Part shown: positions 24,228 through 32,699 of the stretch, piece after piece | Numbering within the stretch: the first letter of the stretch is position 1 | How the letters are laid out: each line of letters opens with the position of its first letter | Origin: Bradyrhizobium sp. Rc3b | Lineage (GTDB): Bacteria; Pseudomonadota; Alphaproteobacteria; Rhizobiales; Xanthobacteraceae | DNA length: 64,000 nucleotides | Direction of reading: 5' to 3' | Assembly (NCBI RefSeq): GCF_900114915.1 | Contig: NZ_FOUS01000008.1 | Span: 186,001-250,000, forward strand | Program-made: the position numbers and the translations under genes | The notes under the pieces: generated by a model | What the model was told of the DNA's origin: nothing | Database searches by the model: none | What the model saw: the letters and a program-made list of their open reading frames with translations, nothing else

Positions 24228-25877
24228 TCAAGCCGTAATCGCCTTCACTGATCCCACTTCGTTGCGCAGCAGGAATTTTTGAATCTTGCCCGTGGACGTT
24301 TTCGGGATAGGTCCGAACACGACGGCTTTCGGCGTCTTGAAGCCCGACATGTGGCTGCGGCAGAACGCGATGATGTCGGCTTCGCTGGCGCTGGCGCCGT
24401 CCTTCAACTCGACGAAGGCGCAAGGCACTTCGCCCCACTTCGGATCGGGCTTTGCGACCACGGCGGCGAACAGCACGGCCGGGTGCTTGTAGAGGATGTC
24501 CTCGACCTCGACGGAGGAGATGTTCTCGCCGCCGGAAATGATGATGTCCTTGGAGCGGTCCTTGATGATGACGTAGCCGCGCTCGTCGAGCACGCCGAGA
24601 TCGCCGGTGTGAAACCAGCCGCCCTCGAAGGCTTCCTTGGTCGCCTTCTCGTTCTTGAGATAGCCCTTCATCACGATGTTGCCGCGGAACATGACCTCGC
24701 CGATGGTCTCGCCGTCGCGCGGCACCTCTTGCATCGTCTTCGGATCGATGACGGTGACGCCTTCCTCGAGCGGGTAGGGCACGCCCTGCCGGCGCTTCAT
24801 GCGTGCGCGTTCGGCGGGCGGAAGCTCGTCCCAGCCGGGCTGCTCGGCGCAGACGGAGGCGGGGCCGTAGACCTCGGTCAGGCCGTAGACATGGGTCAGC
24901 TTGATGCCGATGTTCTCGGCGCCTTCGAGTACGGCGACCGGCGGCGCGGCACCTGCGATCAGGCCGACGACCCGGCGCGCCGCGTTGCCTTTGGGCGCAT
25001 CGGGCGCGTTGATCAGCGTGTTGTAGACGATCGGCGCGCCGCACATGTGGGTGACGCCGTGCTGCTTGATCAGCTCGAAGATCCTGGTCGGCTCGACCTT
25101 GCGCAGGCAGACATTGATGCCGGCGGATGCCGCGATGGTCCAGGGAAAGCACCAGCCGTTGCAGTGGAACATCGGCAGCGTCCAGAGATAGACCGGATGC
25201 TGGCCGAGATTGCCGGCAAGGATGTTGCTGACGGCGTTGAGATAGGCGCCGCGATGATGGGTGACGACGCCCTTGGGATTGCCGGTCGTGCCCGAGGTGT
25301 AGCTCAGCGCGATCGCGTCCCACTCGTCCTGCGGCAGGATCGCCGTGAACGCAGGATCGCCTTCCGCGACCGCTGCTTCATATTCGATCTCGCCGATGCG
25401 ACCGCCGCCTTTGAACGATGCGTCGTCGACGTCGACCACGAACGGCTTGGGGCCAGTCATCTGCGCCAGCGCATCGCTGATCACGCCCGAAAACTCGGGA
25501 TCGACCAGGATGATTTTTGCGCCGCCATGGTCGAGCTGGAATGCGATCGAAGGCGCATCGAGGCGGATGTTGAGCGCGTTGAGCACAGCGCCGGTCATCG
25601 GCACGGCAAAATGCGCCTCGTTCATCGCAGGAATGTTCGGCAGCATCGCCGCCACGGTATCGCCGACGCCAATGCCCTTGCGCGCGAGCCAGGACGCGAA
25701 ACGCTTGCAGCGCTCATAGGTCTGCGCCCAGTTGAAGCTGCGCCCCTCGTAGACCGTACTGACATGATCGGGATAGACGGCGGCGCTGCGCGCGAGGAAG
25801 CTTAGGGGGCTCAGCGGCACGTAATTGGCGGGCGTCTTGTCGAGGCCGATATTGTACTGGTTCTGCCGCTCACTCAT
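24228..25877 (-). CDS. acyl-CoA synthetase (AMP-forming)
   Basis: 549 residues from ATG 25877 with GGAGG 6 bp upstream; GTG 25883 is an in-frame alternative. ANL-superfamily motifs are YTSGTTGNPKG (193-203), HVYGLTEVYGPASV, GWFHTGDLG, IIKDRSKDIIISGGENIS and the C-terminal catalytic Lys in STGKIQKFLLR (about 530). The overall pattern resembles medium-chain or methylthiopropionate-CoA ligases (DmdB-like). It activates a carboxylic acid with ATP and CoA. It is the last gene of the second TRAP operon, so it probably activates the imported acid. Confidence 0.93.
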   Translation of the reverse strand: MSERQNQYNIGLDKTPANYVPLSPLSFLARSAAVYPDHVSTVYEGRSFNWAQTYERCKRFASWLARKGIGVGDTVAAMLPNIPAMNEAHFAVPMTGAVLNALNIRLDAPSIAFQLDHGGAKIILVDPEFSGVISDALAQMTGPKPFVVDVDDASFKGGGRIGEIEYEAAVAEGDPAFTAILPQDEWDAIALSYTSGTTGNPKGVVTHHRGAYLNAVSNILAGNLGQHPVYLWTLPMFHCNGWCFPWTIAASAGINVCLRKVEPTRIFELIKQHGVTHMCGAPIVYNTLINAPDAPKGNAARRVVGLIAGAAPPVAVLEGAENIGIKLTHVYGLTEVYGPASVCAEQPGWDELPPAERARMKRRQGVPYPLEEGVTVIDPKTMQEVPRDGETIGEVMFRGNIVMKGYLKNEKATKEAFEGGWFHTGDLGVLDERGYVIIKDRSKDIIISGGENISSVEVEDILYKHPAVLFAAVVAKPDPKWGEVPCAFVELKDGASASEADIIAFCRSHMSGFKTPKAVVFGPIPKTSTGKIQKFLLRNEVGSVKAITA

Positions 25878-25898
25878 CGACACCCTCCGTCAAACGCC

Positions 25899-27788
25899 TC
25901 AAAGGAATCCGATCGAGATCCACGGGAAGATCGCGACGATGATCAATCCCACCAGCAGCGCCAGCAGATAGCCCCAGATCGGGCGGATGCCCTCGGCCGG
26001 ATCGACGCGTCCGATGGCGCAGGCGGCATAATAGCCGACGCCGAAGGGCGGGGCGAATAGTCCGATTCCCATAGCGAGAATGATCACCATGGCGTAGTGC
26101 ACCTCGTGCACGCCGACGGCCCGGGCGATCGGAAACAGCAGCGGCCCGAACAGCACGATCGCCGGGATGCCCTCCAGCACGCTGCCGAGGATGGTGAAGG
26201 CCAGGATCGAGACGGCGATGAAGGTCGCCGCTCCCCCGGGCAATCCGGTCATGGCCGCCGCCAGCGAGCGCGAGAAGCCTGATTGGGTCAGGCCCCAGGC
26301 CATGCCGGTCGCCGTGCCGATGATCAGCAGGATGGCGCCCGACAGCGCCGCGGTCTCGACCAGCATCGGAAACAGCCGCGACCAGTCGAAGCGGCGGTAA
26401 ACGAGGAGGCCGACCAGGGCGCCATAGACGATGCCGATGGTGGAGACCTCGGTCGCGGTCGCGATGCCCTCGACCACGGCGTAGCGGATCACGAAGGGCA
26501 GTGCTAGCGCGGGCAGGGCGATGACGAAGGTCTTGCCGATCTCGCCACCGCTGGCGCGGCGCACGTGACTCATGTCCTCGTGGCGGTAGCGCCACCACAC
26601 CAGCATGCAGAGCGTGATCGCGAGCACGACGCCGGGCAGGAGGCCGCCGGTGAACAGGGCGGCGATCGAGACGCCAGTCACCGAGCCGATCGTGATCAGC
26701 ACGAGGCTCGGCGGAATGGTTTCGGTCTGGGCTCCGGTGGCTGCAAGAAGCGCGACGAGATCGCCGGGCTTGGCGCCGCGCTGTTTCATTTCCGGAAACA
26801 GCACGGGCGCAACGGCCGCCATGTCCGCGGCCTTGGCGCCTGATATGCCCGAGACCAGGTACATGGCGCCGACCAGCACGTAGTGCAGGCCGCCGCGGAC
26901 ATGGCCGAGCAGGCTCGCCAGGAACGCCACCATGGCCCGCGCCATGCCGGTCATCTCGATCAGCAGCCCCAGGAATACGAACAGCGGCACCGAGAGCAGG
27001 ATGAGGTGGCTCATGCCCTCGTCCATCCGGCCGACCAGCACCATGACAGGCGTGCGCGTGGTCAGCGCGAGGTAGCCGAAGATCGCAAGGCCGAACCCGA
27101 ACGCAATGGGAACGCCGGCGAAGACGCAGAAGCCGGCGACGCCGACGAAGAAGATGACGAGGTTGAGATTGCCGAGCGGCCGCAGCAACGGCTCCGCCAG
27201 CCAGAACAGGCCGATGATGACGGCAACGCTGACGACGGCGGCTGCGACCATCCGGTATTCGGCCGCGCGCAGCAGCCGAAGCAAGGCAAAGGCCGCCATC
27301 AGCCCGATGCCGGCCGGCAGCGCGGCGGCGCGCCACATATTGGAGATCTGCAGCGCTGGCGTCGTGATGTAGCTTTCCTCGTAGGCGTAGTCGCAGGCGG
27401 GCCAGACGATCAGGACCAGGAACGCCAGCGCCGCTGAGGTCGCGACCAGATCGAGATAGGCCCGCATCGCAGGCTTGGCGCTGGCGACGACCGCCGTCAT
27501 GCGCATGTGCTCGGAGCGGCGGAACGCAACCGCCGCGCCCAGCATGGCCAGCCACAGGAACAGGATCGAGGCGAGCTCGTCCGACCAGATCAGCGGCCGG
27601 TGCAGGCCGTAGCGCGCGACCACGCCGGCAAACAGGATCACGATCTCGGCGACGACCAGGATCGCCGCCGGGATTTCGACGACGAGACCGAGCGCGCGCT
27701 CGAGCGAACCCAGCAACGAAGGTCGGCGAGGGGACTGAAACGCCGCCTCGCCCACCACTGCGGTCACCTCGACCTCGACATGAGCCAT
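25899..27788 (-). CDS. TRAP transporter fused QM permease
   Basis: 629 residues. The N-terminal about 190 residues are the small Q domain (WSDELASILFLWLAMLGAAVAFRRSEHM), joined through an extra hydrophobic segment to a full M domain (about 200-629) with VPLFVFLGLLIEMTG, SGISGAKAADMAAVAPVLFPEM, TETIPPSLVLITIG and GIGLFAPPFGVGYYAA. Such natural fusions are known in the family. It lies 15 bp after the binding protein and 21 bp before the acyl-CoA ligase. A second TRAP system with separate Q and M genes lies head-on at 21-24 kb. Confidence 0.95.
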   Translation of the reverse strand: MAHVEVEVTAVVGEAAFQSPRRPSLLGSLERALGLVVEIPAAILVVAEIVILFAGVVARYGLHRPLIWSDELASILFLWLAMLGAAVAFRRSEHMRMTAVVASAKPAMRAYLDLVATSAALAFLVLIVWPACDYAYEESYITTPALQISNMWRAAALPAGIGLMAAFALLRLLRAAEYRMVAAAVVSVAVIIGLFWLAEPLLRPLGNLNLVIFFVGVAGFCVFAGVPIAFGFGLAIFGYLALTTRTPVMVLVGRMDEGMSHLILLSVPLFVFLGLLIEMTGMARAMVAFLASLLGHVRGGLHYVLVGAMYLVSGISGAKAADMAAVAPVLFPEMKQRGAKPGDLVALLAATGAQTETIPPSLVLITIGSVTGVSIAALFTGGLLPGVVLAITLCMLVWWRYRHEDMSHVRRASGGEIGKTFVIALPALALPFVIRYAVVEGIATATEVSTIGIVYGALVGLLVYRRFDWSRLFPMLVETAALSGAILLIIGTATGMAWGLTQSGFSRSLAAAMTGLPGGAATFIAVSILAFTILGSVLEGIPAIVLFGPLLFPIARAVGVHEVHYAMVIILAMGIGLFAPPFGVGYYAACAIGRVDPAEGIRPIWGYLLALLVGLIIVAIFPWISIGFL

Positions 27789-27803
27789 GATGGCCCCAAC
27801 GCG

Positions 27804-28835
27804 TTACGACAGCTTGCCGACGGCCTTTTCCAGGAGGTCCCAGGCCTGGTCGCCATACTTGCCCTTCCACTCGGCATAGAAGCCGGCGGTCCGCAGCTTG
27901 TCGCGGAACGGCGCCACTGTGGGCTGATTGAAGGTCAAGCCCTTGGCCGCGAGCTCCTGCTGCAGATTGGCATTGAGCTTGGCGGTGTCTTCACGCTCCT
28001 TGACGGCAGCGGCATTGATGTTCTTGGCGACGATGGCGCGCACGTCCTGCGGCAGCTTCTCCCAGGCTCTGCGGTTCGCCAGGAACCAGAAGCCGTCCCA
28101 CATGTGATTGGTCAGCGAGCAGTATTTCTGCACCTCGTAGAGCTTGGCGGTCGAGATGATCGCCAGCGGGTTCTCCTGGCCTTCGACGATCTTGGTCTGG
28201 AGCGCCGAATAGACCTCGCTGAAATTGATCGAGGCGGGCGCCGCGTCGAACGCCTTGAACATCGAGGTCCACAGCGGCGACACCGGTACGCGGATCTTGA
28301 AGCCCTTGAGGTCGTCAGGACCGGTGATCGGCTTGCTCGACGAGGTGGTCTGGCGGAACCCGTTGTCCCAGATCTTGTCCATCACCTCGAGGCCGGCCTT
28401 CTTGATCTCGCCGCGGACATGGGCGCCGAGGTCGCCGTCCATGGCCTTCCAGACCGTGTCGTAGTCCGGGAACGCGAAGCCGATGCCGTTGATGGACGCC
28501 GCCGGCACCAGGGTCGAAAGGATCAGGCCGGACAGCGTGAAGAACTCGACGCCGCCCGAGCGGATCTGGCTCAGCATGTCGGTGTCGGACCCGAGCTGGT
28601 TGTTCGGGAAGATCTGGAGGTCGAACTTGCCGTTGGTCTCGGTCTTGATCGCCGCCGCCATCTCCTTGGCGCGTACGTTCAGCGGATGGGTGTCCGGCAG
28701 GTTATTGGCGTATTTGTAGGTGAACTCGGCGCTCTGCGCGCGGGCCACATGGGGCGCACCGATGCCGCCCAGGACCGCGGTCGCGGCGGAGGCCTTGAGA
28801 AGCGTGCGTCGGGAAAAGCGCGTTGAAAAGACCAT
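27804..28835 (-). CDS. TRAP substrate-binding protein with Tat-type signal
   Basis: 343 residues from ATG 28835, with GAGGAAG upstream. The N-terminus FSRRTLLKASAATAVLGG is a twin-arginine signal, so the protein is probably exported folded, unlike the Sec-type binding protein of the other TRAP operon. DctP-family features are YANNLPDTHPLNVRAKEMA, FPNNQLGSDTDMLSQIRSG and LKGFKIRVPVSPL with the carboxylate-binding Arg. It is the first gene of the binding protein-QM-ligase operon. Confidence 0.94.
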   Translation of the reverse strand: MVFSTRFSRRTLLKASAATAVLGGIGAPHVARAQSAEFTYKYANNLPDTHPLNVRAKEMAAAIKTETNGKFDLQIFPNNQLGSDTDMLSQIRSGGVEFFTLSGLILSTLVPAASINGIGFAFPDYDTVWKAMDGDLGAHVRGEIKKAGLEVMDKIWDNGFRQTTSSSKPITGPDDLKGFKIRVPVSPLWTSMFKAFDAAPASINFSEVYSALQTKIVEGQENPLAIISTAKLYEVQKYCSLTNHMWDGFWFLANRRAWEKLPQDVRAIVAKNINAAAVKEREDTAKLNANLQQELAAKGLTFNQPTVAPFRDKLRTAGFYAEWKGKYGDQAWDLLEKAVGKLS

Positions 28836-28994
28836 GGGTCTGCTTCCTCGGAAGGTTTGTTGTTGTTCTGAGATGCAAACCTATACGGACGGAAGGCCTG
28901 AAGGTCATCTGCGATCTCGCGAGGCCTCGCTTATTGCAGCCGGACAAGGTCCCGGCAATATCGGCTTTCGCAGAGATGGGCTGGATTCAAAATC

Positions 28995-29020
28995 TGAAAA
29001 ACAACCCCATGCACAGTAGC
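28995..29020 (-). repeat. 26-bp dispersed intergenic repeat, copy 2
   Basis: The reverse complement reads GCTACTGTGCATGGGGTTGT then TTTTCA and matches 9177-9202 at 24 of 26 positions, in opposite orientation. It lies 160 bp upstream of the TRAP binding-protein start. Confidence 0.6.
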
Positions 29021-29096
29021 CGTTGAGACCCGGGGCGGCGTCGCGGCCCGGACCGAAAATCGCGCTTGGGCGAAGGTGCGGTCGCAGGAATTGCAG

Positions 29097-29160
29097 CTAA
29101 ATATTTGATCTCATTGTATATAAATATATTCCATAATATACCTTATGCGAATTATGGATT
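29097..29160. promoter_or_regulatory. AT-rich island with inverted repeat CCATAAT-N13-ATTATGG
   Basis: About 21% GC over some 63 bases, in a strongly GC-rich neighbourhood. It holds perfect 7-bp arms at 29131-29137 and 29151-29157, and a stretch ATTGTATATAAAT at 29113-29125 that recalls FadR-type GntR operators (TTGTATACAA-like). It lies about 260 bp upstream of the minus-strand TRAP operon. A regulator binding region is plausible but unproven. Confidence 0.35.
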
Positions 29161-29324
29161 AGGCTGTGGCCGCACGCGACCTGCCGGTCGGATCTCCGCC
29201 TCAACTGAGCGCCTATCGCCAAATCTGTGCGTCCTTTCCGCCAGTGAAGGACCTGCGGCCACTGCCCCGGCCGAGCGGCTATGCGGCTCTGGTGTGCAGC
29301 AGCTCCGAGGGTGCCGTAAGCGCG

Positions 29325-30200
29325 TCAGTCCGCCGAAAGCGATCGCAGCCAGGCCAGCCGCGAGATCGCGCGCTCGGCAAGTTGCTGCAGGCGTTCGAGA
29401 TGGGCCGCGTCGCTCGACCGCTCGGCGCCGTCGAGGTAGCCGTCGACCAGGGCCTCGGCGATCTCCAGTGGGCCTTTGCGCTCCATGGACGCCGGAAAGC
29501 TCCCGAGGCCCACGGTGGCGTCGGCCATCTCGATCGTCTGCTGGCGAATGTCCTGGGTCCGGATTGCTGCTGGCCCGCTCAGGCGTTGTTCCAAGTCGCT
29601 GAGCTGCAAGACCAGGCGAAGCTCGAGCCTTTGCGCATCAATTTGCCGCAGAGGCACGGACGACGCCTCGGCGCCGCTCCGTTCGTGCTCGCGATGATAG
29701 GCGCGGCGCCTCTCCTTCCGCAGCGTCGCGACATGGCCGAGCTCTTCCTTGGCCATTGCCTCGGACGCCTTCTTGATATCGCGGTCATCGGAATAGGCGG
29801 CGAGATAAGACCAGAACGCAAAGGCGCGCTCCTCGTTGCGGACCGCCATCGCGAGCGCGCGGTACGGCGTCATCAAGCGCGACGTTTTGACCTCAGCGGC
29901 GGATTCCGGGGCGAGCGTTTCCGGCGCCTCCCAACGCACCATGGCGGGATCCGGGATCTTGCCGCGCCGAGATTGCGACCACCGCGTGACGCTGTCGACA
30001 TGCTCGCGCTCGGCGGCGGCGAGCTTCGCGAACACGTCTGCGAGATCATCCTTGCCCTGTTCGCGCATGTCATCAGCAAGAGCATCATACCTTTTGGCTG
30101 CCTCCTGCTCCATTGCATGCGCTAGCGCAAAGAGTTCGTCGAGCGACTGCAATACACCTGCGGGCTCAGCGCTCAGCAATGAAGTGCGCAGGAATGGCAT
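29325..30200 (-). CDS. rubrerythrin/ferritin-like diiron protein
   Basis: 291 residues from ATG 30200, chosen for the nearby GGAG; the frame is open to 30299. The N-terminal 170 residues form a ferritin-like four-helix bundle with candidate iron ligands in HAMEQEAAKRYDAL, AAEREHVDSV, RNEERAFAFWSYL and KEELGHVATL, the ExxH pattern of rubrerythrins. The remaining 120 residues are helical and lack the CxxC rubredoxin domain, so the electron partner is unclear. The likely role is peroxide or iron handling. It is divergent from nosR across 179 bp. Confidence 0.8.
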   Translation of the reverse strand: MPFLRTSLLSAEPAGVLQSLDELFALAHAMEQEAAKRYDALADDMREQGKDDLADVFAKLAAAEREHVDSVTRWSQSRRGKIPDPAMVRWEAPETLAPESAAEVKTSRLMTPYRALAMAVRNEERAFAFWSYLAAYSDDRDIKKASEAMAKEELGHVATLRKERRRAYHREHERSGAEASSVPLRQIDAQRLELRLVLQLSDLEQRLSGPAAIRTQDIRQQTIEMADATVGLGSFPASMERKGPLEIAEALVDGYLDGAERSSDAAHLERLQQLAERAISRLAWLRSLSAD

Positions 30201-30379
30201 GGCAAGGACTCCAAATGCAGGCTTCTGATTCAGCTCCGCGCGAATACAAATATTTTCGCTGGCCTTGACAGATGTGGGCACGCGCGATGACTTTGACACG
30301 TCAGCGACGACAAATCATCGAAGAAGAATCTCAAGGCACGCGCGTCCCGGTGGGTCGCGCAGATCGCATTTGAACCGAT

Positions 30380-32677
30380 ATGTTGAAGCGACCGGATGAC
30401 GATACCGCCTTCACAAGGCGTGCGGCGCTAGCGCTTGCGGGCTTGCTGCTGATGTGTCTGGCGTACGTCTCGCCCGCATGCGCCGCCGGTGACTTACCAG
30501 CATACCTGCCGAAGCTTACGCCTGCCGAATTTTTCCCGGATGCGGATCGTTTCGGCCCGCCGCAAGGCGATCCGCCCATTGTACCGGTGTACCGCGGCGA
30601 TCAGCTTCAGGGATTCGTTTTCCTCAACTCCGATTTTGCGAACTCTGTCGGGTACTCGGGCAAACCGATTCACTTGCTTGCCGGAATTGATCCGAAAGGC
30701 GTCATCACCGGGATCAAGCTCGTCGATCACAAGGAGCCGATCGTGCTGGTCGGCATTCCGGAGGCGCGCATCGTCGCCGCCATGAACTCCCTGATCGGCA
30801 AGGACATGAAGCCTGTCGCAAGTGGTGCCGAGAAGCCGCCGCAGGTCGACATCGTGAGCGGCGCGACCGTCACCGTGCTGGTGATGGGTGACAGTGTGGT
30901 CCGCGCCGCGTCCAAGCTCATCCGCGGCGGACGCATCGGCGGCGGTGACGGCGCGGCGGCTTCGGCCGCCCTTCCCCCTGTCGTCAAGACGCTCGATCTC
31001 GGGCGCAGTGAAGTGCGTGACTGGGAGAGCCTCGTCGGCGACGGTTCGGTGCGCCGGCTTCAGCTCGGCATCGGCGACATCAACGAAGCCTTTGCGAAGT
31101 CCGGCAGCGCCGCGGCGAGCCAGTATCCCGAACCGGGTGACGCGAGCGATACCTTCATCGACCTCTACGTGGCGCTGGTGACCGCGCCCACGATCGGCCG
31201 CAGCCTGCTTGGCGAGGACGGCTATCAGCGGCTGAAGGACAGCCTGAAGCCCGGGCAGCAGGCCATCGTCGTTGCCGGCAACGGCCCCTACTCGTTCAAG
31301 GGTTCGGCCTATGTCCGCGGCGGCATCTTCGATCGCATCGAAATCCTGCAGGAAGGCAACAGCACCCGCTTCCGCGACCGCAACCACACCCGGCTCGGTG
31401 CACTGGACGCGGTCGGCGCACCCGAGTTCAGGGAAATCGGCCTGTTCGTCACCCCGCCTGAGTTCACTCTGGATCCGACGCAGCCATGGCAGCTTCAATT
31501 GCTGGTGCAACGTAGTCTCGGCGGCCGCGACAAGGCGTTCCTGACTTTCGATCTCGGCTACACCCTGCCCGACAGTTATATACGCCGCGAGCAGCGTGCG
31601 GTGACGGTACCGGAGAGCGCGGCGCCTCCGGCCTCGCAGCAGGCCAACGCTGCGGCCGCACCGCCCCCGGAGGCGGACGAACCTCTGTGGATGCGGATCT
31701 GGCGGTCGAGCACCGTCTCGATCGGCTTCACCGCGTTCATGCTGGCCGTCCTCACCGGCATCTTCTTCTTCCAGAACCTGCTGGTGCGCCGACCGGTGTT
31801 CTACACCTGGGTGCGGCGGGGATATCTCGCCCTCGTTCTGGTCTGGCTCGGCTGGTACGCCAACGCGCAGCTCTCCGTCGTCAACGTCGTCACCTTTACC
31901 AATGCGCTGGTGACGGGCTTCCGCTGGGAATTTTTCCTCGCCGCTCCGCTGATCTTCATTCTGTGGGCTGCAACGGCCGGCGGGCTGCTGTTCTGGGGCC
32001 GAGGTCCGTTCTGCGGTTGGCTGTGTCCCTTTGGCGCGCTCCAGGAGCTCACCAACACGGCCGCGAAATGGCTGAAGGTGCCCCAGATAACGGTGCCGTG
32101 GGGGCTGCACGAACGGCTATGGCCGATCAAGTACATCATCTTCCTCGGTCTGTTCGGCCTGTCGCTCTATTCGGTCGACATGGCCGAGCGGTTCGCCGAG
32201 GTCGAGCCGTTCAAGACCGCGATCATCCTGAAGTTTTCGCGAAGCTGGCCGTTCGTCGCCTACGCAGTCGCCCTGCTCGTCATCGGCCTCTTCATCGAAC
32301 GCTTCTTTTGCCGCTATCTCTGCCCGCTCGGCGCCGCGCTCGCGATCCCCGGCCGCATCCGGACGTTCGAATGGCTCCGCCGGTGGGAAGAATGTGGGTC
32401 ACCCTGCCAACGCTGCGCCAAGGAATGCCCGGTGCAGTCGATCCATCCTGAGGGGCACATCAACGTCAATGAGTGCATCTACTGCATGCATTGTCAGGAA
32501 CTCTATTACGACGATCACCGCTGCCCGCACATGATCCAGGTGCGGCTCAAGCGCGAGAAGTTCGCGGCGATGTCCTCGCCCGCGATGCGCCCAGGCGGCA
32601 AGGGTCCCGCGACCGTCATCACCGCCGGCGGCAAACCTGTCGGCGTTTCACCCGTCGCAACTCCACCCCCAAACTGA
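30380..32677 (+). CDS. nosR: NosR, membrane iron-sulfur flavoprotein for N2O reduction
   Basis: 765 residues. A signal peptide (about 1-35) is followed by a periplasmic FMN-binding domain with SGAT at 160-163, where FMN is attached to Thr in NosR. Then come about five membrane helices with two CxxxCP motifs (GWLCPFG, RYLCPLG) and a C-terminal pair of [4Fe-4S] clusters (CQRCAKECP, CIYCMHC) around 670-710. NosR is needed for nosZ expression and electron delivery to N2O reductase. It is the first gene of nosRZDFYLX. No perfect FixK2 box is seen in the 179 bp before it. Confidence 0.97.
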   Translation: MLKRPDDDTAFTRRAALALAGLLLMCLAYVSPACAAGDLPAYLPKLTPAEFFPDADRFGPPQGDPPIVPVYRGDQLQGFVFLNSDFANSVGYSGKPIHLLAGIDPKGVITGIKLVDHKEPIVLVGIPEARIVAAMNSLIGKDMKPVASGAEKPPQVDIVSGATVTVLVMGDSVVRAASKLIRGGRIGGGDGAAASAALPPVVKTLDLGRSEVRDWESLVGDGSVRRLQLGIGDINEAFAKSGSAAASQYPEPGDASDTFIDLYVALVTAPTIGRSLLGEDGYQRLKDSLKPGQQAIVVAGNGPYSFKGSAYVRGGIFDRIEILQEGNSTRFRDRNHTRLGALDAVGAPEFREIGLFVTPPEFTLDPTQPWQLQLLVQRSLGGRDKAFLTFDLGYTLPDSYIRREQRAVTVPESAAPPASQQANAAAAPPPEADEPLWMRIWRSSTVSIGFTAFMLAVLTGIFFFQNLLVRRPVFYTWVRRGYLALVLVWLGWYANAQLSVVNVVTFTNALVTGFRWEFFLAAPLIFILWAATAGGLLFWGRGPFCGWLCPFGALQELTNTAAKWLKVPQITVPWGLHERLWPIKYIIFLGLFGLSLYSVDMAERFAEVEPFKTAIILKFSRSWPFVAYAVALLVIGLFIERFFCRYLCPLGAALAIPGRIRTFEWLRRWEECGSPCQRCAKECPVQSIHPEGHINVNECIYCMHCQELYYDDHRCPHMIQVRLKREKFAAMSSPAMRPGGKGPATVITAGGKPVGVSPVATPPPN

Positions 32678-32699
32678 ACCGAAAGCCGAGGAGGCAATC

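Larger units (their letters stand above)
28836..29324. other. 489-bp non-coding region between TRAP operon 2 and the rubrerythrin-like gene
   Basis: It contains the second copy of the 26-bp repeat (28995-29020) and a very AT-rich island with an inverted repeat (29097-29160). No convincing gene was found. It should hold the promoter of the minus-strand TRAP operon. Confidence 0.5.
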
